This document shows positions 34,944-44,086 of a stretch of 64,000 bases of DNA, piece by piece. Numbering within the stretch: the first letter of the stretch is position 1; every line of letters starts with the position of its first letter. Under the pieces are notes generated by a model, which saw only the letters and a program-made list of their open reading frames with translations, was not told where the DNA came from and did no database searches. The translations under genes were made by a program, and so were the position numbers. This stretch comes from Maribrevibacterium harenarium (GTDB lineage Bacteria; Pseudomonadota; Gammaproteobacteria; Pseudomonadales; Marinomonadaceae): the NCBI RefSeq assembly GCF_006385675.1, contig NZ_VFRR01000017.1:1-64000 (forward strand), in the 5' to 3' direction.

Positions 34944-35312
34944 ATGTTGGAGTTTATCATTAGCCTAGCTTTGCTATTCTGTTTGCTGGTTGGGTTACTG
35001 TTGTTCTTTGCTTTGAAAAAGCGTCGGTTACCTTATTATCAAGTTTCCCAGCAGGATTGTGTCAGAATATTAGAACAAGCCCTGTCGGGAGAACTGAGTG
35101 AATATGACTGGCAGGTCTTTATTGGCTTTACGGTTACCTACGATGAAGACATAGAAGCGCTACGTCTAACTTGCGCCCAAATCGACGAGGATTGCACGAA
35201 GAATGCACGTTTAGTGCAGGGGAAACTTTGTGTCTGCTTCACCAAGGAGGGTATGCTACAGCTTGAAAGTCTGCTGGATGAGTGGCGCCATAAAGTGGCG
35301 TACCATGCGTGA
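34944..35312 (+). CDS. Membrane-anchored protein of unknown function
   Basis: A 122-residue protein with a single N-terminal helix (about 3-25, LLFCLLVGLLLFFAL) and a soluble part containing EYDWQVFIGFTVTYDEDIEA and four Cys residues. Its general layout is shared by conserved hypothetical proteins of marine gammaproteobacteria, but I cannot name a family. It lies between DUF2489 and the MscS-type channel on the same strand with short gaps. Confidence 0.7.
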   Translation: MLEFIISLALLFCLLVGLLLFFALKKRRLPYYQVSQQDCVRILEQALSGELSEYDWQVFIGFTVTYDEDIEALRLTCAQIDEDCTKNARLVQGKLCVCFTKEGMLQLESLLDEWRHKVAYHA

Positions 35313-35349
35313 GCGCGAAACCACATAATGAAAATTGGGAAGAGGACAT

Positions 35350-36177
35350 ATGCAGGATATTAATGCGTTAATTGAACAGGGGCAGGCTTGGCTGCCTTGG
35401 GTGATGGAAAAGAGTGTCGGACTAGTTGTCGGCATAGTAATCTTTTTTATTGGTAAATTTATTGCTCATAAAATTGCCCATTGGTGCGAGCAACGTATGC
35501 TCAAGGCGAACGTGGATAAAGCTGTAGCCGGCTTTTCTTCTAGTATTCTATACGCCTTGATTTTTGCCGCAGTAACCCTGATGGCCTTAGGGCAAATCGG
35601 CGTACAGACTACTTCTTTTATTGCGATTTTGGGTGCTGCTGGTCTGGCTGTGGGTTTGGCATTACAGGGCTCCTTGTCTAACTTTGCGTCCGGCGTGCTC
35701 ATCATTCTACTGCGCCCATTTCGCGCCGGAGATTTCGTCGATGCGGGTGGTCAGATGGGGACGGTAGACCGCATTGAACTGTTTCATACCTACCTCAAAA
35801 CCCCCGACAACCGCGTTATCATCATGCCAAACTCCACCATTATGGACGGCTCGATTGTGAACTTCTCCCGGGAAGCAACACGTCGTTTGGACTTGGTGAT
35901 TGGTATTAGCTACGACTCGGATATTCGCCAAGCTCGTAACTTGATTCAAGGTATCCTAGATGCAGATGAGCGGGTGCTAAAAGACCCTGCAACGGTCATT
36001 TGGGTATCTGAATTAGCGGATAGCTCGGTAAACTTCAGTGTCCGTGCTTGGGTCGCTTCCGGTGACTACTGGGCATTACGCTCCGATCTATTGGAAAAAA
36101 TCAAATACTGCTTCGACGAAAATGGCGTCGGCATTCCATTCCCACAAATGGATGTGCATCTAAGCAAGCAAGATTAA
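35350..36177 (+). CDS. mscS: Small-conductance mechanosensitive channel, MscS type
   Basis: Channel of 275 residues that releases solutes after hypo-osmotic shock. Three N-terminal helices end in the pore helix GLAVGLALQGSLSNFASGV, followed by LRPFRAGDFVD of the beta domain and the cytoplasmic vestibule with VIIMPNSTIMDGSIVNFSR. Length is close to E. coli MscS (286). ATG at 35350 has GGGAAGAGGA upstream; the frame extends five codons farther left. Confidence 0.93.
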   Translation: MQDINALIEQGQAWLPWVMEKSVGLVVGIVIFFIGKFIAHKIAHWCEQRMLKANVDKAVAGFSSSILYALIFAAVTLMALGQIGVQTTSFIAILGAAGLAVGLALQGSLSNFASGVLIILLRPFRAGDFVDAGGQMGTVDRIELFHTYLKTPDNRVIIMPNSTIMDGSIVNFSREATRRLDLVIGISYDSDIRQARNLIQGILDADERVLKDPATVIWVSELADSSVNFSVRAWVASGDYWALRSDLLEKIKYCFDENGVGIPFPQMDVHLSKQD

Positions 36178-36234
36178 ACGTCGTCATTTGGCAGTCCCTA
36201 TTTTAGGGGCTGCCTTGTAACTGGTTCGAGAATT

Positions 36235-36740
36235 ATGAGTCGCTATCGTCCTCCTGCACCCAAGAAATCTGCCTATATCACCAAAGAGGGGGCAGACCGA
36301 CTTTTGGCTGAGCTGAAGCATCTTTGGAAGGAGAAACGCCCGGCAATTACAGAGTCAGTGCGTGAGGCCGCTGCTCTTGGCGATCGGTCGGAGAACGCTG
36401 AGGAATCTACGGAAAAAAGATGTTGCGTGAAATTGATCGCCGTGTGCGCTATTTAGAGAAACGGTTGGATCAGTGCACGGTTGTAGATAGAGTTCCGCTA
36501 GATCAGTCACGGGTGTTCTTTGGCGCATGGGTAACCATCGAGGATGAAGATGGTGAGCAAGAGTGTTTTCGTATTGTCGGCGCGGATGAACTGGAGCACG
36601 ATGAGCGTTACATTAGCATTGATTCGCCCGTCGCGAGAGCCTTACTAAAAAAGGAAGAGGGAGATGAGGTCATGTTGCGTCGCGCCCACGGCGAAAGGCT
36701 CTATACGATTGAGCGTATTGAATATTTCGATTTTGTCTAA
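36235..36740 (+). pseudogene. greB: GreB transcript cleavage factor, frameshifted
   Basis: The first frame (36235-36402) encodes the GreB coiled-coil start through ALGDRSENAE; the next residues are in frame -1 from 36405, giving IYGKKMLREIDRRVRYL and the rest of GreB to 36740. One base is missing near 36403-36404 relative to the conserved NAEYIYGKK. Repaired, the product is 168 residues, normal for GreB, which rescues backtracked RNA polymerase. An A6 run at 36413-36418 just downstream could allow some slippage back into frame, but slippage there would give ESTE instead of the conserved residues. Sequencing error, a true null allele or partial rescue cannot be told apart. The downstream ATG overlaps its TAA. 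Confidence 0.85.
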
Positions 36741-37600
36741 TGATCTACTTTGGTATGGCGCAATGGCATCACGGCCAGTGGCGTGATTGGATTTACCCCC
36801 GTTCAGCCTCAGCTACGGAGCGGCTAAGTCATTACGCCAGTGTGTTTAACAGTGTCGAAGTGGGCAGCACCTTTTATGCAGATGTGGCGCCAGCTCAACT
36901 ACAGCAATGGTACGACGCGGTGCCGGACGATTTTCGCTTTGTCTTTAAGGCGCCGCAGACGATCTCCCATCACTTAGATGATCATTCCCCAGCGCAGCTC
37001 TTAGGCTTGTGGCAGGGATTTATGGATCGCCTTGCGCCCCTTGCGGATAAACTCGGGCCGGTGATGTTGCAGTTTCCAGCGCAAGTGGGGCCACAGCATT
37101 TAGCGGTGATTGAGTCTCTAGTCGCGGCTTGGTGTTTGTCCGTGCCGTTGAGTGTAGAAGTGCGTCATCTTGCCTTCTTTGAGAAAGGCGACAGTGAAGT
37201 AGCGTTATTGCGTATGTTGCGTGATCATGGTGCGAATCGGGTGGTAATGGACTCGCGTCCGGTATTTTCAACGCCCGCATACGATGAGGGGTTGAAAGAT
37301 GCTCAGGCCAAGAAGCCCCGTGTGCCTTGCCATGCGGTGGCAACGGCGCGGTCACCAGTAGTGCGTTTTATAGGGCACCCAGAATTAAGTCGCAACGAGC
37401 CTTGGCTGAATGAATGGGCGACGAAAATAAGTGCTTGGCTTAGGGAAGGACGTGAGCCCTATGTGTTTGTGCATTCTTCCGACAATAACGACGCACCGCT
37501 ACTGGCGCAAATGCTTGAGCAGCGCATTGGCTCCCAAGTAGTTTTGCCGAGAGCAGTGATTCGGTTGTCTGATAAGCCGGAGCAAATTAGCTTAATTTAA
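36740..37600 (+). CDS. DUF72 family protein (YecE-like)
   Basis: TIM-barrel-like protein of 286 residues. It starts MIYFGMAQWHHGQWRDWIYP, has FNSVEVGSTFYADVA and FRFVFKAPQTISH, and keeps LGPVMLQFPAQ, SVEVRHLAF and VFVHSSDNNDAP, the DUF72 pattern. The biochemical role is unknown. Its ATG overlaps the greB stop (TAATG), so loss of greB translation could also reduce its expression if coupling operates. Confidence 0.87.
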   Translation: MIYFGMAQWHHGQWRDWIYPRSASATERLSHYASVFNSVEVGSTFYADVAPAQLQQWYDAVPDDFRFVFKAPQTISHHLDDHSPAQLLGLWQGFMDRLAPLADKLGPVMLQFPAQVGPQHLAVIESLVAAWCLSVPLSVEVRHLAFFEKGDSEVALLRMLRDHGANRVVMDSRPVFSTPAYDEGLKDAQAKKPRVPCHAVATARSPVVRFIGHPELSRNEPWLNEWATKISAWLREGREPYVFVHSSDNNDAPLLAQMLEQRIGSQVVLPRAVIRLSDKPEQISLI

Positions 37601-37610
37601 GCAGACGGTT

Positions 37611-38156
37611 CTACTTGCCTACACTATTAAACGTAATCAAGTCTTCATGGAATGGAAAGTGCCCTGTCTTGCTATCTTCAACATAGTAAGCCAATGCTTT
37701 GGCGACACTAGAAAAGGCAATCTCATCCCAAGGAATGTCTTTTAGCTCAAATAGGGCGACTTCTGAGCTTTCTTCCGTTGCATGGAAATTTGGCTGCGGC
37801 AGACTTGCTAAGTAAAACAGATGAACTTGGTTGATTCGTGGGATGCTGATTAGGCAGTATGGGGCGGTTGTGACTGCGGTGGCGCCGGTTTCTTCTAAGG
37901 TTTCCCGTAGGGCCCCTTCTGCGGTGGTTTCACCATTTTCCATAAATCCCGCAGGTAACGTCCAATAACCTAGGCGTGGTTCGATATTGCGCTTGCACAA
38001 CAAAATTTTGCCGTCATAGATAGGCAAGGTGCCGGTAATGAGGCGCGGGTTATCGTAATCAATGAAATCACAGTTATGGCAGACTGCCCGCTCTCGGTTA
38101 TCTCCAGAGGGGATTTCCATCGTCACTTGATGGCCGCATTTGGGGCAGAATCTCAT
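37611..38156 (-). CDS. Nudix hydrolase with N-terminal zinc ribbon
   Basis: A 181-residue protein. The zinc ribbon is FCPKCG with CHNCDF (residues 3-30) and the Nudix box runs from GFMENGET through RETLEETG. YYVEDSKTGHFPFHEDLITF ends the protein. The arrangement recalls ADP-ribose or NAD(H) pyrophosphatases, but NudC's SQPWPF motif is absent, so substrate is open. The start is at 38156 on the minus strand, 15 bases downstream of the CorB-like gene, and they likely share a transcript. Confidence 0.85.
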   Translation of the reverse strand: MRFCPKCGHQVTMEIPSGDNRERAVCHNCDFIDYDNPRLITGTLPIYDGKILLCKRNIEPRLGYWTLPAGFMENGETTAEGALRETLEETGATAVTTAPYCLISIPRINQVHLFYLASLPQPNFHATEESSEVALFELKDIPWDEIAFSSVAKALAYYVEDSKTGHFPFHEDLITFNSVGK

Positions 38157-38171
38157 AGCAATTACCTTATA

Positions 38172-39428
38172 TTAACGCTGTTGCTGAAGTTTGGCGTATT
38201 TCACCACTTTCTGCTCGATTTCTTGAATCTCGATCAGATAGTTTCCGACCCGTAAACTGATCGGATGTTCCGGAATAAATTCCAGGGTTTCGATGATTAG
38301 GCCATTTAATGTCTTCGGGCCATCGGTTGGCAAATGCCAATTCAAGGCTTTGTTAATATCACGAATATGGGTGGTTCCCTCGATACGGAAGGAGCCATCT
38401 TCGAGAGTTTGAATCTCTTCTTCTTCGTCCTGTTGTGGCGGAGTGAACTCACCAACAATTTCTTCCAGAACGTCTTCCAGTGCGGCAATACCCTGTACAT
38501 CGCCGTATTCGTCAACCACGATCCCCATTTGTTGGTGATCTTTCTGGAAGTTTAGCAATACCGTATTCAAAGAAGTGCTTTCCGGGATGAAGTAAGGCTC
38601 TAGCGTCGCCTTCAGTAAAGAAGCTTTGGTTGGGTTTGGTTCACGTAGGAACTGCGCCGCGTGACGGGCGTGAAGAATGCCGATTACCTTATTGATCTCG
38701 CCGTTATATACCGGCATACGAGTGTGGCGCGACTGACAAATCTGCTCGATGATTTCTTCTATCGAGTCCTCGATATCAATACCAACAACCTCGTTACGGG
38801 GCACCATAATGTCTTCTACAGATACTTTCTCCAAATCTAGTATAGAGAGCAGCATTTCTTGGTGGGCTGCGGGGATCAAGCCGCTGGCCTCATTCACTAT
38901 GGTGCGCAACTCTTCAGAGTTGAGTTTATCGTTATCACTTTGATGATGATGAATGCCGAAGATGCGCAGCAAGCCGTTGGAGAGAGTATTCACCACGACC
39001 ACTAGAGGATAGAGTACTTTCAGTAGCAGTGACAAAACCCAAGAAGCAGGAAAGGCGATCTTTTCCGGGTGGATAGTAGCCAATGTTTTTGGGGTCACTT
39101 CGGCAAAAATTAACACAATTAAGGTAAGCGCGCCGGTAGCGATGGCAACACCAGCGTCGCCCCAAATGCGCACGGCAATAATGGTAGCAATAGCGGACGC
39201 CAAAATATTAACGAAGTTATTACCAATTAGGATAATGCCAATCAAGCGATCTGGCCGCTCTAGTAGTTTGCTAACGCGGGCGGCTGACTTGTTGCCATTT
39301 TTAACCAAGTGTTTGAGCCGATATTTGTTGATCGACAACATGCCCGTTTCTGAGCTGGAGAAAAACGCCGAGAAGAGGATAAGTGAAAACAGTATTCCGC
39401 CGAGAATACTTAAGGGAACGTCGTTCAA
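38172..39428 (-). CDS. CorB/CorC-type transporter-associated protein (DUF21, CBS pair, CorC-HlyC domain)
   Basis: Membrane protein of 418 residues similar to E. coli YfjD/CorB. A DUF21 domain with three to four helices covers about 1-180, a CBS pair about 195-325 (VSVEDIMVPRNEVVGIDIED and MGIVVDEYGDVQGIAALEDV), and a CorC_HlyC domain the end. Such proteins act in Mg or Co efflux or magnesium homeostasis. The order corB-ypjD facing ffh is conserved in enterobacteria and pseudomonads. The start codon choice (39428) is fair. Confidence 0.88.
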   Translation of the reverse strand: MNDVPLSILGGILFSLILFSAFFSSSETGMLSINKYRLKHLVKNGNKSAARVSKLLERPDRLIGIILIGNNFVNILASAIATIIAVRIWGDAGVAIATGALTLIVLIFAEVTPKTLATIHPEKIAFPASWVLSLLLKVLYPLVVVVNTLSNGLLRIFGIHHHQSDNDKLNSEELRTIVNEASGLIPAAHQEMLLSILDLEKVSVEDIMVPRNEVVGIDIEDSIEEIIEQICQSRHTRMPVYNGEINKVIGILHARHAAQFLREPNPTKASLLKATLEPYFIPESTSLNTVLLNFQKDHQQMGIVVDEYGDVQGIAALEDVLEEIVGEFTPPQQDEEEEIQTLEDGSFRIEGTTHIRDINKALNWHLPTDGPKTLNGLIIETLEFIPEHPISLRVGNYLIEIQEIEQKVVKYAKLQQQR

Positions 39429-39507
39429 AAAAAATCAGCCTCAATTAGTTAAGATAGTCGGATTATTAGGTTTGCTTGGGTTGCTGTCAAATGGCGGTGT
39501 GAGGTTT

Positions 39508-40281
39508 TTACACCGCCCCGATCAGGAATTCCAACACGATCTTGCTACCGAAGTAGCCAAGCATTAGCAACACAAAGCCACCGATGGTGATCTTGACGGC
39601 TAATTTACCGCGCCAACCCAGCATATGATGGCCGAGTAACAGTCCAGCAAACACCAGCCAAGAGGCAAGGGTGAAGAAGGTCTTATGGACCAAATGTTGG
39701 GCGAACATATCTTCAATAAAGTAGAAGCCGGTACCGATGGTGATGGTTAGTAGAATAAAAGCGGCCCAGATAAATTCAAACATCAGGCGCTCTAATACCT
39801 GCAGGCTTGGTACTCTTAAAAGCTGGCGTAGATTGTGATGCTTGAGCTGATACTCTTGGATTGCTAAGAGTATCCCAACGCCACAGGCGGCAGTGAAGAG
39901 ACTATAAGCAACGGATGCAATCAATATGTGTAGCGACGTTCCGAGTGAAGGGCTGTGTAATAGGATAAGGCTGTCCGGAGATAGTGCATTAGCGGCCATG
40001 ACTATCGCTGCGGCAGGGAAGGCAATCGCTAGTAATAACGATAAATCCTTGTCTCGATTACTGACCCAAAGCACTAAATTGCCAATAAGTGCGATCAGTA
40101 GGCCAATGGTTAAAAAGTTGAAACCGTCTTGAAATGCTAGCAATTGCACCAATGCTACTGTGTGTACAACTAGTGCCGCAACGCCGGTGATTTGGGTTAG
40201 CTGGGTGTTTGGCTTTCGGTAATAGTTGCCGCCAGCGAATAAAGCTAGTAGGCAAGCGAACCACAAGGCAATTTGAGTCAT
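39508..40281 (-). CDS. Inner membrane protein YpjD/CcsA (HemX)-like
   Basis: Integral membrane protein of 257 residues with about eight helices. SLGTSLHILIASVAYSLFTA and VHKTFFTLASWLVFAGLLLG contain the His-bearing motifs of the cytochrome c assembly (CcsA/CcmC/YpjD) family. E. coli YpjD (CorE) has been linked to divalent cation efflux together with CorB. ATG at 40281 is preferred; TTG at 40293 would add four residues. It is divergent from ffh with a gap of 125 bases. Confidence 0.85.
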   Translation of the reverse strand: MTQIALWFACLLALFAGGNYYRKPNTQLTQITGVAALVVHTVALVQLLAFQDGFNFLTIGLLIALIGNLVLWVSNRDKDLSLLLAIAFPAAAIVMAANALSPDSLILLHSPSLGTSLHILIASVAYSLFTAACGVGILLAIQEYQLKHHNLRQLLRVPSLQVLERLMFEFIWAAFILLTITIGTGFYFIEDMFAQHLVHKTFFTLASWLVFAGLLLGHHMLGWRGKLAVKITIGGFVLLMLGYFGSKIVLEFLIGAV

Positions 40282-40406
40282 AGGTTTAACCAACGTCCTG
40301 AGGGTATAGGGTGTGCACTAAAACTCCGTTATAATAGAGCCAATTCCACCTTGGATAAACCGCAATACGCCGTTTTTTCCACATAGCGCAGATTTTTGAG
40401 GGCAAC

Positions 40407-41789
40407 ATGTTTGACAATTTATCCAACCGCTTAACCGCGTCGCTCGATCGCATTCGCGGTCGCGCAAAACTCACCGAAGAGAATATTCAGGAAGTATTGC
40501 GTGAAGTGCGCATGGCGCTGTTGGAGGCTGACGTTGCCTTGCCGGTGGTAAAAGACTTTATTGCTGCGGTAAAAGAGCGTGCTATAGGAACGGAAGTGAG
40601 TCGCAGTTTGAGTCCTGGCCAAGTGTTCCTGAAGATTGTAAAGCAGGAACTCGAGTCGGTAATGGGACAGGCCAATGATGAACTTAATCTACGGGCTACC
40701 CCGCCGGCGATTATTCTCTTGGCGGGTCTACAAGGTGCGGGTAAAACCACGTCTGCTGGTAAATTGGCGAAATATCTTAAAGAGCGTCAGAAAAAGTCCG
40801 TTGCTGTAGTGAGTGCCGACGTTTATCGTCCGGCAGCGATCAAACAGCTAGAAACCCTCGCCAACGATATCGGCGTTACGTTTATCCCGAGCGATATTTC
40901 CCAAAAGCCGATTGATATTGCCAACAATGCTATCGACGTTGCGAAAAAAGCTCACAAAGATGTGTTGATCGTCGATACTGCCGGTCGTCTGGCTATTGAC
41001 CAAGACATGATGGCGGAGATTAAGGCGCTGCATACGGCGATTAATCCCGTAGAAACCTTGTTTGTGGTCGATGCCATGACTGGTCAGGACGCGGCAAATA
41101 CGGCCAAGGCGTTCGGAGATGTGTTGCCTCTGACTGGTGTCATCCTCACCAAGACCGATGGTGACGCCCGTGGTGGTGCGGCACTTTCTGTGCGTCATAT
41201 TACTGGCAAGCCAATCAAATTCTTGGGTGTGGGTGAGAAAACCGATGCGCTAGAGCCTTTCCACCCTGATCGCTTGGCATCTCGTATCCTTGGCATGGGC
41301 GACATGCTGTCTTTGATCGAGCAAGCTGAGCAGAAAATCGACAAAGAAAAAGCCGAAAAGCTAGCGGGTAAACTGAAAAAAGGAAAAGGCTTCGATCTAG
41401 AAGATTTCCGCGAGCAGTTGCAGCAAATGAAAAACATGGGCGGCATGGCCTCCATGTTGGATAAACTTCCGGGTATGGGTCAGCTTGGTGATATCCAAGA
41501 TAAAGTGAATGACAAGATGTTTGTGCAGATGGAAGCGCTGATCAATTCTATGACCCCAGATGAGCGTCGCAACCCAGATGCGATCAACGGCTCCCGCAAA
41601 AAACGTATTTCAGCCGGTGCTGGCTTGCAGATTCAGGATTTGAATCGTCTGTTGAAGCAACATAAGCAAATGCAAAAGATGATGAAGAAGTTCAGTTCCA
41701 AGGGCGGCATGAAGAAAATGATGCGTGGATTGGGCGGTATGATGCCGGGCGGTGGTTTCCCCGGTGGCGGTGGTTTTCCAAAATTCTAA
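40407..41789 (+). CDS. ffh: Signal recognition particle protein Ffh
   Basis: GTPase of 460 residues that binds 4.5S RNA and targets nascent membrane proteins. The N domain is residues 1-90, the G domain has GLQGAGKTTSAGKL, VDTAGRL and TKTDGDARGG, and the methionine-rich M domain starts near 295 (LEDFREQLQQMKNMGGMASM). The Gly/Pro/Met tail ends GGFPKF. Length is typical. A terminator follows before rpsP, so rpsP has its own promoter in 41871-41950. Confidence 0.98.
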   Translation: MFDNLSNRLTASLDRIRGRAKLTEENIQEVLREVRMALLEADVALPVVKDFIAAVKERAIGTEVSRSLSPGQVFLKIVKQELESVMGQANDELNLRATPPAIILLAGLQGAGKTTSAGKLAKYLKERQKKSVAVVSADVYRPAAIKQLETLANDIGVTFIPSDISQKPIDIANNAIDVAKKAHKDVLIVDTAGRLAIDQDMMAEIKALHTAINPVETLFVVDAMTGQDAANTAKAFGDVLPLTGVILTKTDGDARGGAALSVRHITGKPIKFLGVGEKTDALEPFHPDRLASRILGMGDMLSLIEQAEQKIDKEKAEKLAGKLKKGKGFDLEDFREQLQQMKNMGGMASMLDKLPGMGQLGDIQDKVNDKMFVQMEALINSMTPDERRNPDAINGSRKKRISAGAGLQIQDLNRLLKQHKQMQKMMKKFSSKGGMKKMMRGLGGMMPGGGFPGGGGFPKF

Positions 41790-41842
41790 CCTAGAGTTTT
41801 ATTTAGCTTGTCTGTTAGTGGCAGATAAGTGGAATTTTGTTG

Positions 41843-41870
41843 AAAGGGCGAGTAATTCGCCCTTTTGTTT
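41843..41870 (+). terminator. Terminator after ffh
   Basis: AAAGGGCGA and TCGCCCTTT form a 9-bp stem with a 5-base loop, followed by a T-rich tract (TGTTTTTG). Confidence 0.8.
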
Positions 41871-41966
41871 TTGTGCCTAATCGACTAGAATATGCCGCCT
41901 TCTTATAGTAGGTGCGTCGTATCTATGATGAAGAAGCGTTTCGTTAAGCAATAAGGAACCAATAAT

Positions 41967-42215
41967 ATGGTAACTATTCGTCTTTCTCGTGGTGGCTCTA
42001 AAAAGCGCCCATTCTATCACTTGAACGTGGCTGATAGCCGTCGTGCACGTGATGGTCGTTTTATCGAGCGCGTAGGGTTTTTTAACCCAGTTGCTCGTGG
42101 TCAAGAAGAACGTCTACGTGTTGACCTAGACCGTGTTAATCACTGGGTAGGCCAAGGCGCTCAGCTTTCTGACCGTGTTGCTCAGCTTGTAAAAGAAGCT
42201 AGCAAAAACGCTTAA
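41967..42215 (+). CDS. rpsP: Ribosomal protein bS16
   Basis: Small-subunit protein of 82 residues. [20 protein letters not shown] and [19 protein letters not shown] are the family signature. ATG follows ATAAGGAACC. First gene of the conserved rpsP-rimM-trmD-rplS operon, which ties 30S and 50S protein supply to two RNA maturation factors; gaps are 15, 19 and 70 bases. Confidence 0.99.
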   Translation: MVTIRLSRGGSKKRPFYHLNVADSRRARDGRFIERVGFFNPVARGQEERLRVDLDRVNHWVGQGAQLSDRVAQLVKEASKNA

Positions 42216-42230
42216 TACAGAGGTAGTGCT

Positions 42231-42776
42231 ATGTCTACAGTAAAGCAGGCGAAAGCTCCTGAGCAGGCGCTTGTGGTAGGACGCATTACATCTGTATATG
42301 GTGTTAAAGGGTGGGTTAAGTTGTACTCCCATACCGAGCCAATGCAAGGGATTTTTAATTACCAGCATTGGTGGCTGAAAACTCCTCAGGGGTGGAAAGC
42401 TGTGCAAGTAGGCCAAGGTCGTGTCCAAGGACGCGGATTGGTGGCAGCGGTTAAAGGCTATACCGACCGTGATCAGGTTAAAGAAATCTGTGGGTTGGAT
42501 ATCTATATCGATGCCAAAGACCTACCAGCATTAGAAGAAGGCGAGTTTTACTGGTCTCAGCTGGAAGGCTTAAAGGTACTGACCAAAGAAGGTGTTCTTC
42601 TAGGCCGTGTCTCACAACTTATGGAAACGGGTGCGAATGACGTGCTGGTGATCAAAAGTTGTGAAGGAAGCTATGATCGCGAAGAGCGTTTGATTCCCTA
42701 TGTGCCAGATCAGTTTGTGCTAAACATCGATTTAGACAAACAAGAGATGTTGGTGGACTGGGATCCAGATTTCTAA
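42231..42776 (+). CDS. rimM: 16S rRNA processing protein RimM
   Basis: Ribosome maturation factor of 181 residues that binds uS19 and helps 30S head assembly. The N-terminal RimM barrel has VVGRITSVYGVKGWVKLYSH, and the PRC-barrel C-terminal part has FYWSQLEGLKV and ERLIPYVPDQFV with the tail DWDPDF. Length and operon place are normal. ATG follows an AGAGGTAG ribosome site. Confidence 0.98.
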   Translation: MSTVKQAKAPEQALVVGRITSVYGVKGWVKLYSHTEPMQGIFNYQHWWLKTPQGWKAVQVGQGRVQGRGLVAAVKGYTDRDQVKEICGLDIYIDAKDLPALEEGEFYWSQLEGLKVLTKEGVLLGRVSQLMETGANDVLVIKSCEGSYDREERLIPYVPDQFVLNIDLDKQEMLVDWDPDF

Positions 42777-42795
42777 GTGATAAGCGAGGCTTAGG

Positions 42796-43548
42796 GTGCG
42801 AATCGGTGTGGTTACCCTATTTCCAGAGATGTTCCAAGCCATTACCCAGTATGGTGTAACAGGGCGGGCAGTGAAGTCAGGGCTTGTCGAGGTTGATTTT
42901 TTCAACCCGCGCGAGTTTACCCACGATAAGCATAAAACTGTCGATGACAGACCTTACGGCGGTGGTCCTGGGATGCTGATGAAAGTTCAGCCTCTCAAAG
43001 ATGCGATTGAGCAAGCCAAGCAATGGCTGCCAAACGCAAAAGTTATTTACTTATCTCCTCAAGGTCGCACCCTTGAACAGCAAGGTGTGCAGCAACTTGC
43101 CAAGCAAGCAGAATTAATTCTGGTGGCAGGTCGTTATGAAGGGGTCGATGAACGCCTAATTCAATCCATGATTGATGACGAGTGGTCTATCGGCGATTTT
43201 GTCCTGAGTGGAGGCGAGTTACCGGCGATGACGATGATGGATGCCGTTTTTCGTATGGTGCCGGGGGTGTTGGGGAAACAAGCCTCAGCGGATGAAGATT
43301 CTTTCGCCGATGGTTTGTTAGATTGTCCACACTATACTCGACCTGAAGTGCTTAACGGCGCGGAAGTACCTCCTGTATTACTTAGTGGCAACCACGAGGA
43401 AATAAGGCGCTGGCGCTTAAAGCAAAAGCTCGGAAGAACTTGGCAACGCCGGCCAGACCTTTTGCAGAACCTTGAGTTGGACAAGGAGCAGCAAAAGTTG
43501 TTAGCAGAGTTTATTCGTGATACCGAAGATCCAACCTCGGCAGAGTAA
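42796..43548 (+). CDS. trmD: tRNA (guanine-N1)-methyltransferase TrmD
   Basis: SPOUT enzyme of 250 residues that makes m1G37 in tRNAs and prevents frameshifts. [20 protein letters not shown], the SAM loop [24 protein letters not shown] and [13 protein letters not shown] are diagnostic. The start is GTG at 42796 with GAGGCTTAGG upstream. Third gene of the rpsP operon. Confidence 0.98.
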   Translation: MRIGVVTLFPEMFQAITQYGVTGRAVKSGLVEVDFFNPREFTHDKHKTVDDRPYGGGPGMLMKVQPLKDAIEQAKQWLPNAKVIYLSPQGRTLEQQGVQQLAKQAELILVAGRYEGVDERLIQSMIDDEWSIGDFVLSGGELPAMTMMDAVFRMVPGVLGKQASADEDSFADGLLDCPHYTRPEVLNGAEVPPVLLSGNHEEIRRWRLKQKLGRTWQRRPDLLQNLELDKEQQKLLAEFIRDTEDPTSAE

Positions 43549-43618
43549 GTAAAACGAGCTTGTTGGAACGTTATGACCTTCGCGCCAACAAGAAACCAAA
43601 TCATTAGGAGTCACATCC

Positions 43619-43981
43619 ATGAGCAACAAAACTAAGCTGATTCAACAGCTAGAAGCAGAACAAATGACAAAAGAAGTCCCAGCCTTCGGCCCTGGTGACA
43701 CTGTTGTTGTTCAAGTAAAAGTAAAAGAAGGTACTCGTGAGCGTCTACAGGCCTATGAAGGTGTTGTAATCGCTAAGCGCAACCGCGGTCTAAACTCAGC
43801 ATTCACTGTTCGTAAAATCTCTAGCGGTGTTGGTGTTGAGCGTGCTTTCCAAACTTACAGCCCACTTGTTGAAAGCATCGAAGTGAAACGTCGCGGTGAC
43901 GTGCGTCAAGCTAAGATCTACTACCTACGTGAGCGTTCAGGTAAGTCTGCACGTATCAAAGAGAAGTTGGCGAAGCGCTAA
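43619..43981 (+). CDS. rplS: Ribosomal protein bL19
   Basis: Large-subunit protein of 120 residues at the 30S-50S interface. [40 protein letters not shown] and [18 protein letters not shown] match bL19. ATG follows TAGGAGTCACATCC. Last gene of the operon, closed by a strong terminator at 44001-44027. Confidence 0.99.
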   Translation: MSNKTKLIQQLEAEQMTKEVPAFGPGDTVVVQVKVKEGTRERLQAYEGVVIAKRNRGLNSAFTVRKISSGVGVERAFQTYSPLVESIEVKRRGDVRQAKIYYLRERSGKSARIKEKLAKR

Positions 43982-44000
43982 TCTGTCTCTTCAGGTTAAA

Positions 44001-44027
44001 AAAAGGCGACTTAGGTCGCCTTTTTTT
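44001..44027 (+). terminator. Terminator of the rpsP-rplS operon
   Basis: GGCGAC and GTCGCC form a stem with a short loop, extended by A-T pairs and followed by seven T residues. Confidence 0.92.
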
Positions 44028-44086
44028 ATGGAACTTGCCCATGGCTCTATGGCCTAATGATGACTTTGTTATCAGGAAGTGGAACG

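Noticed and set aside
36400-36420. Programmed -1 frameshift in greB
   Set aside because: Frame-0 codons at the A6 run are GAA AAA AGA, not a proper slippery heptamer, and the conserved IYG residues before it are already in the other frame, so a simple deletion is more likely.
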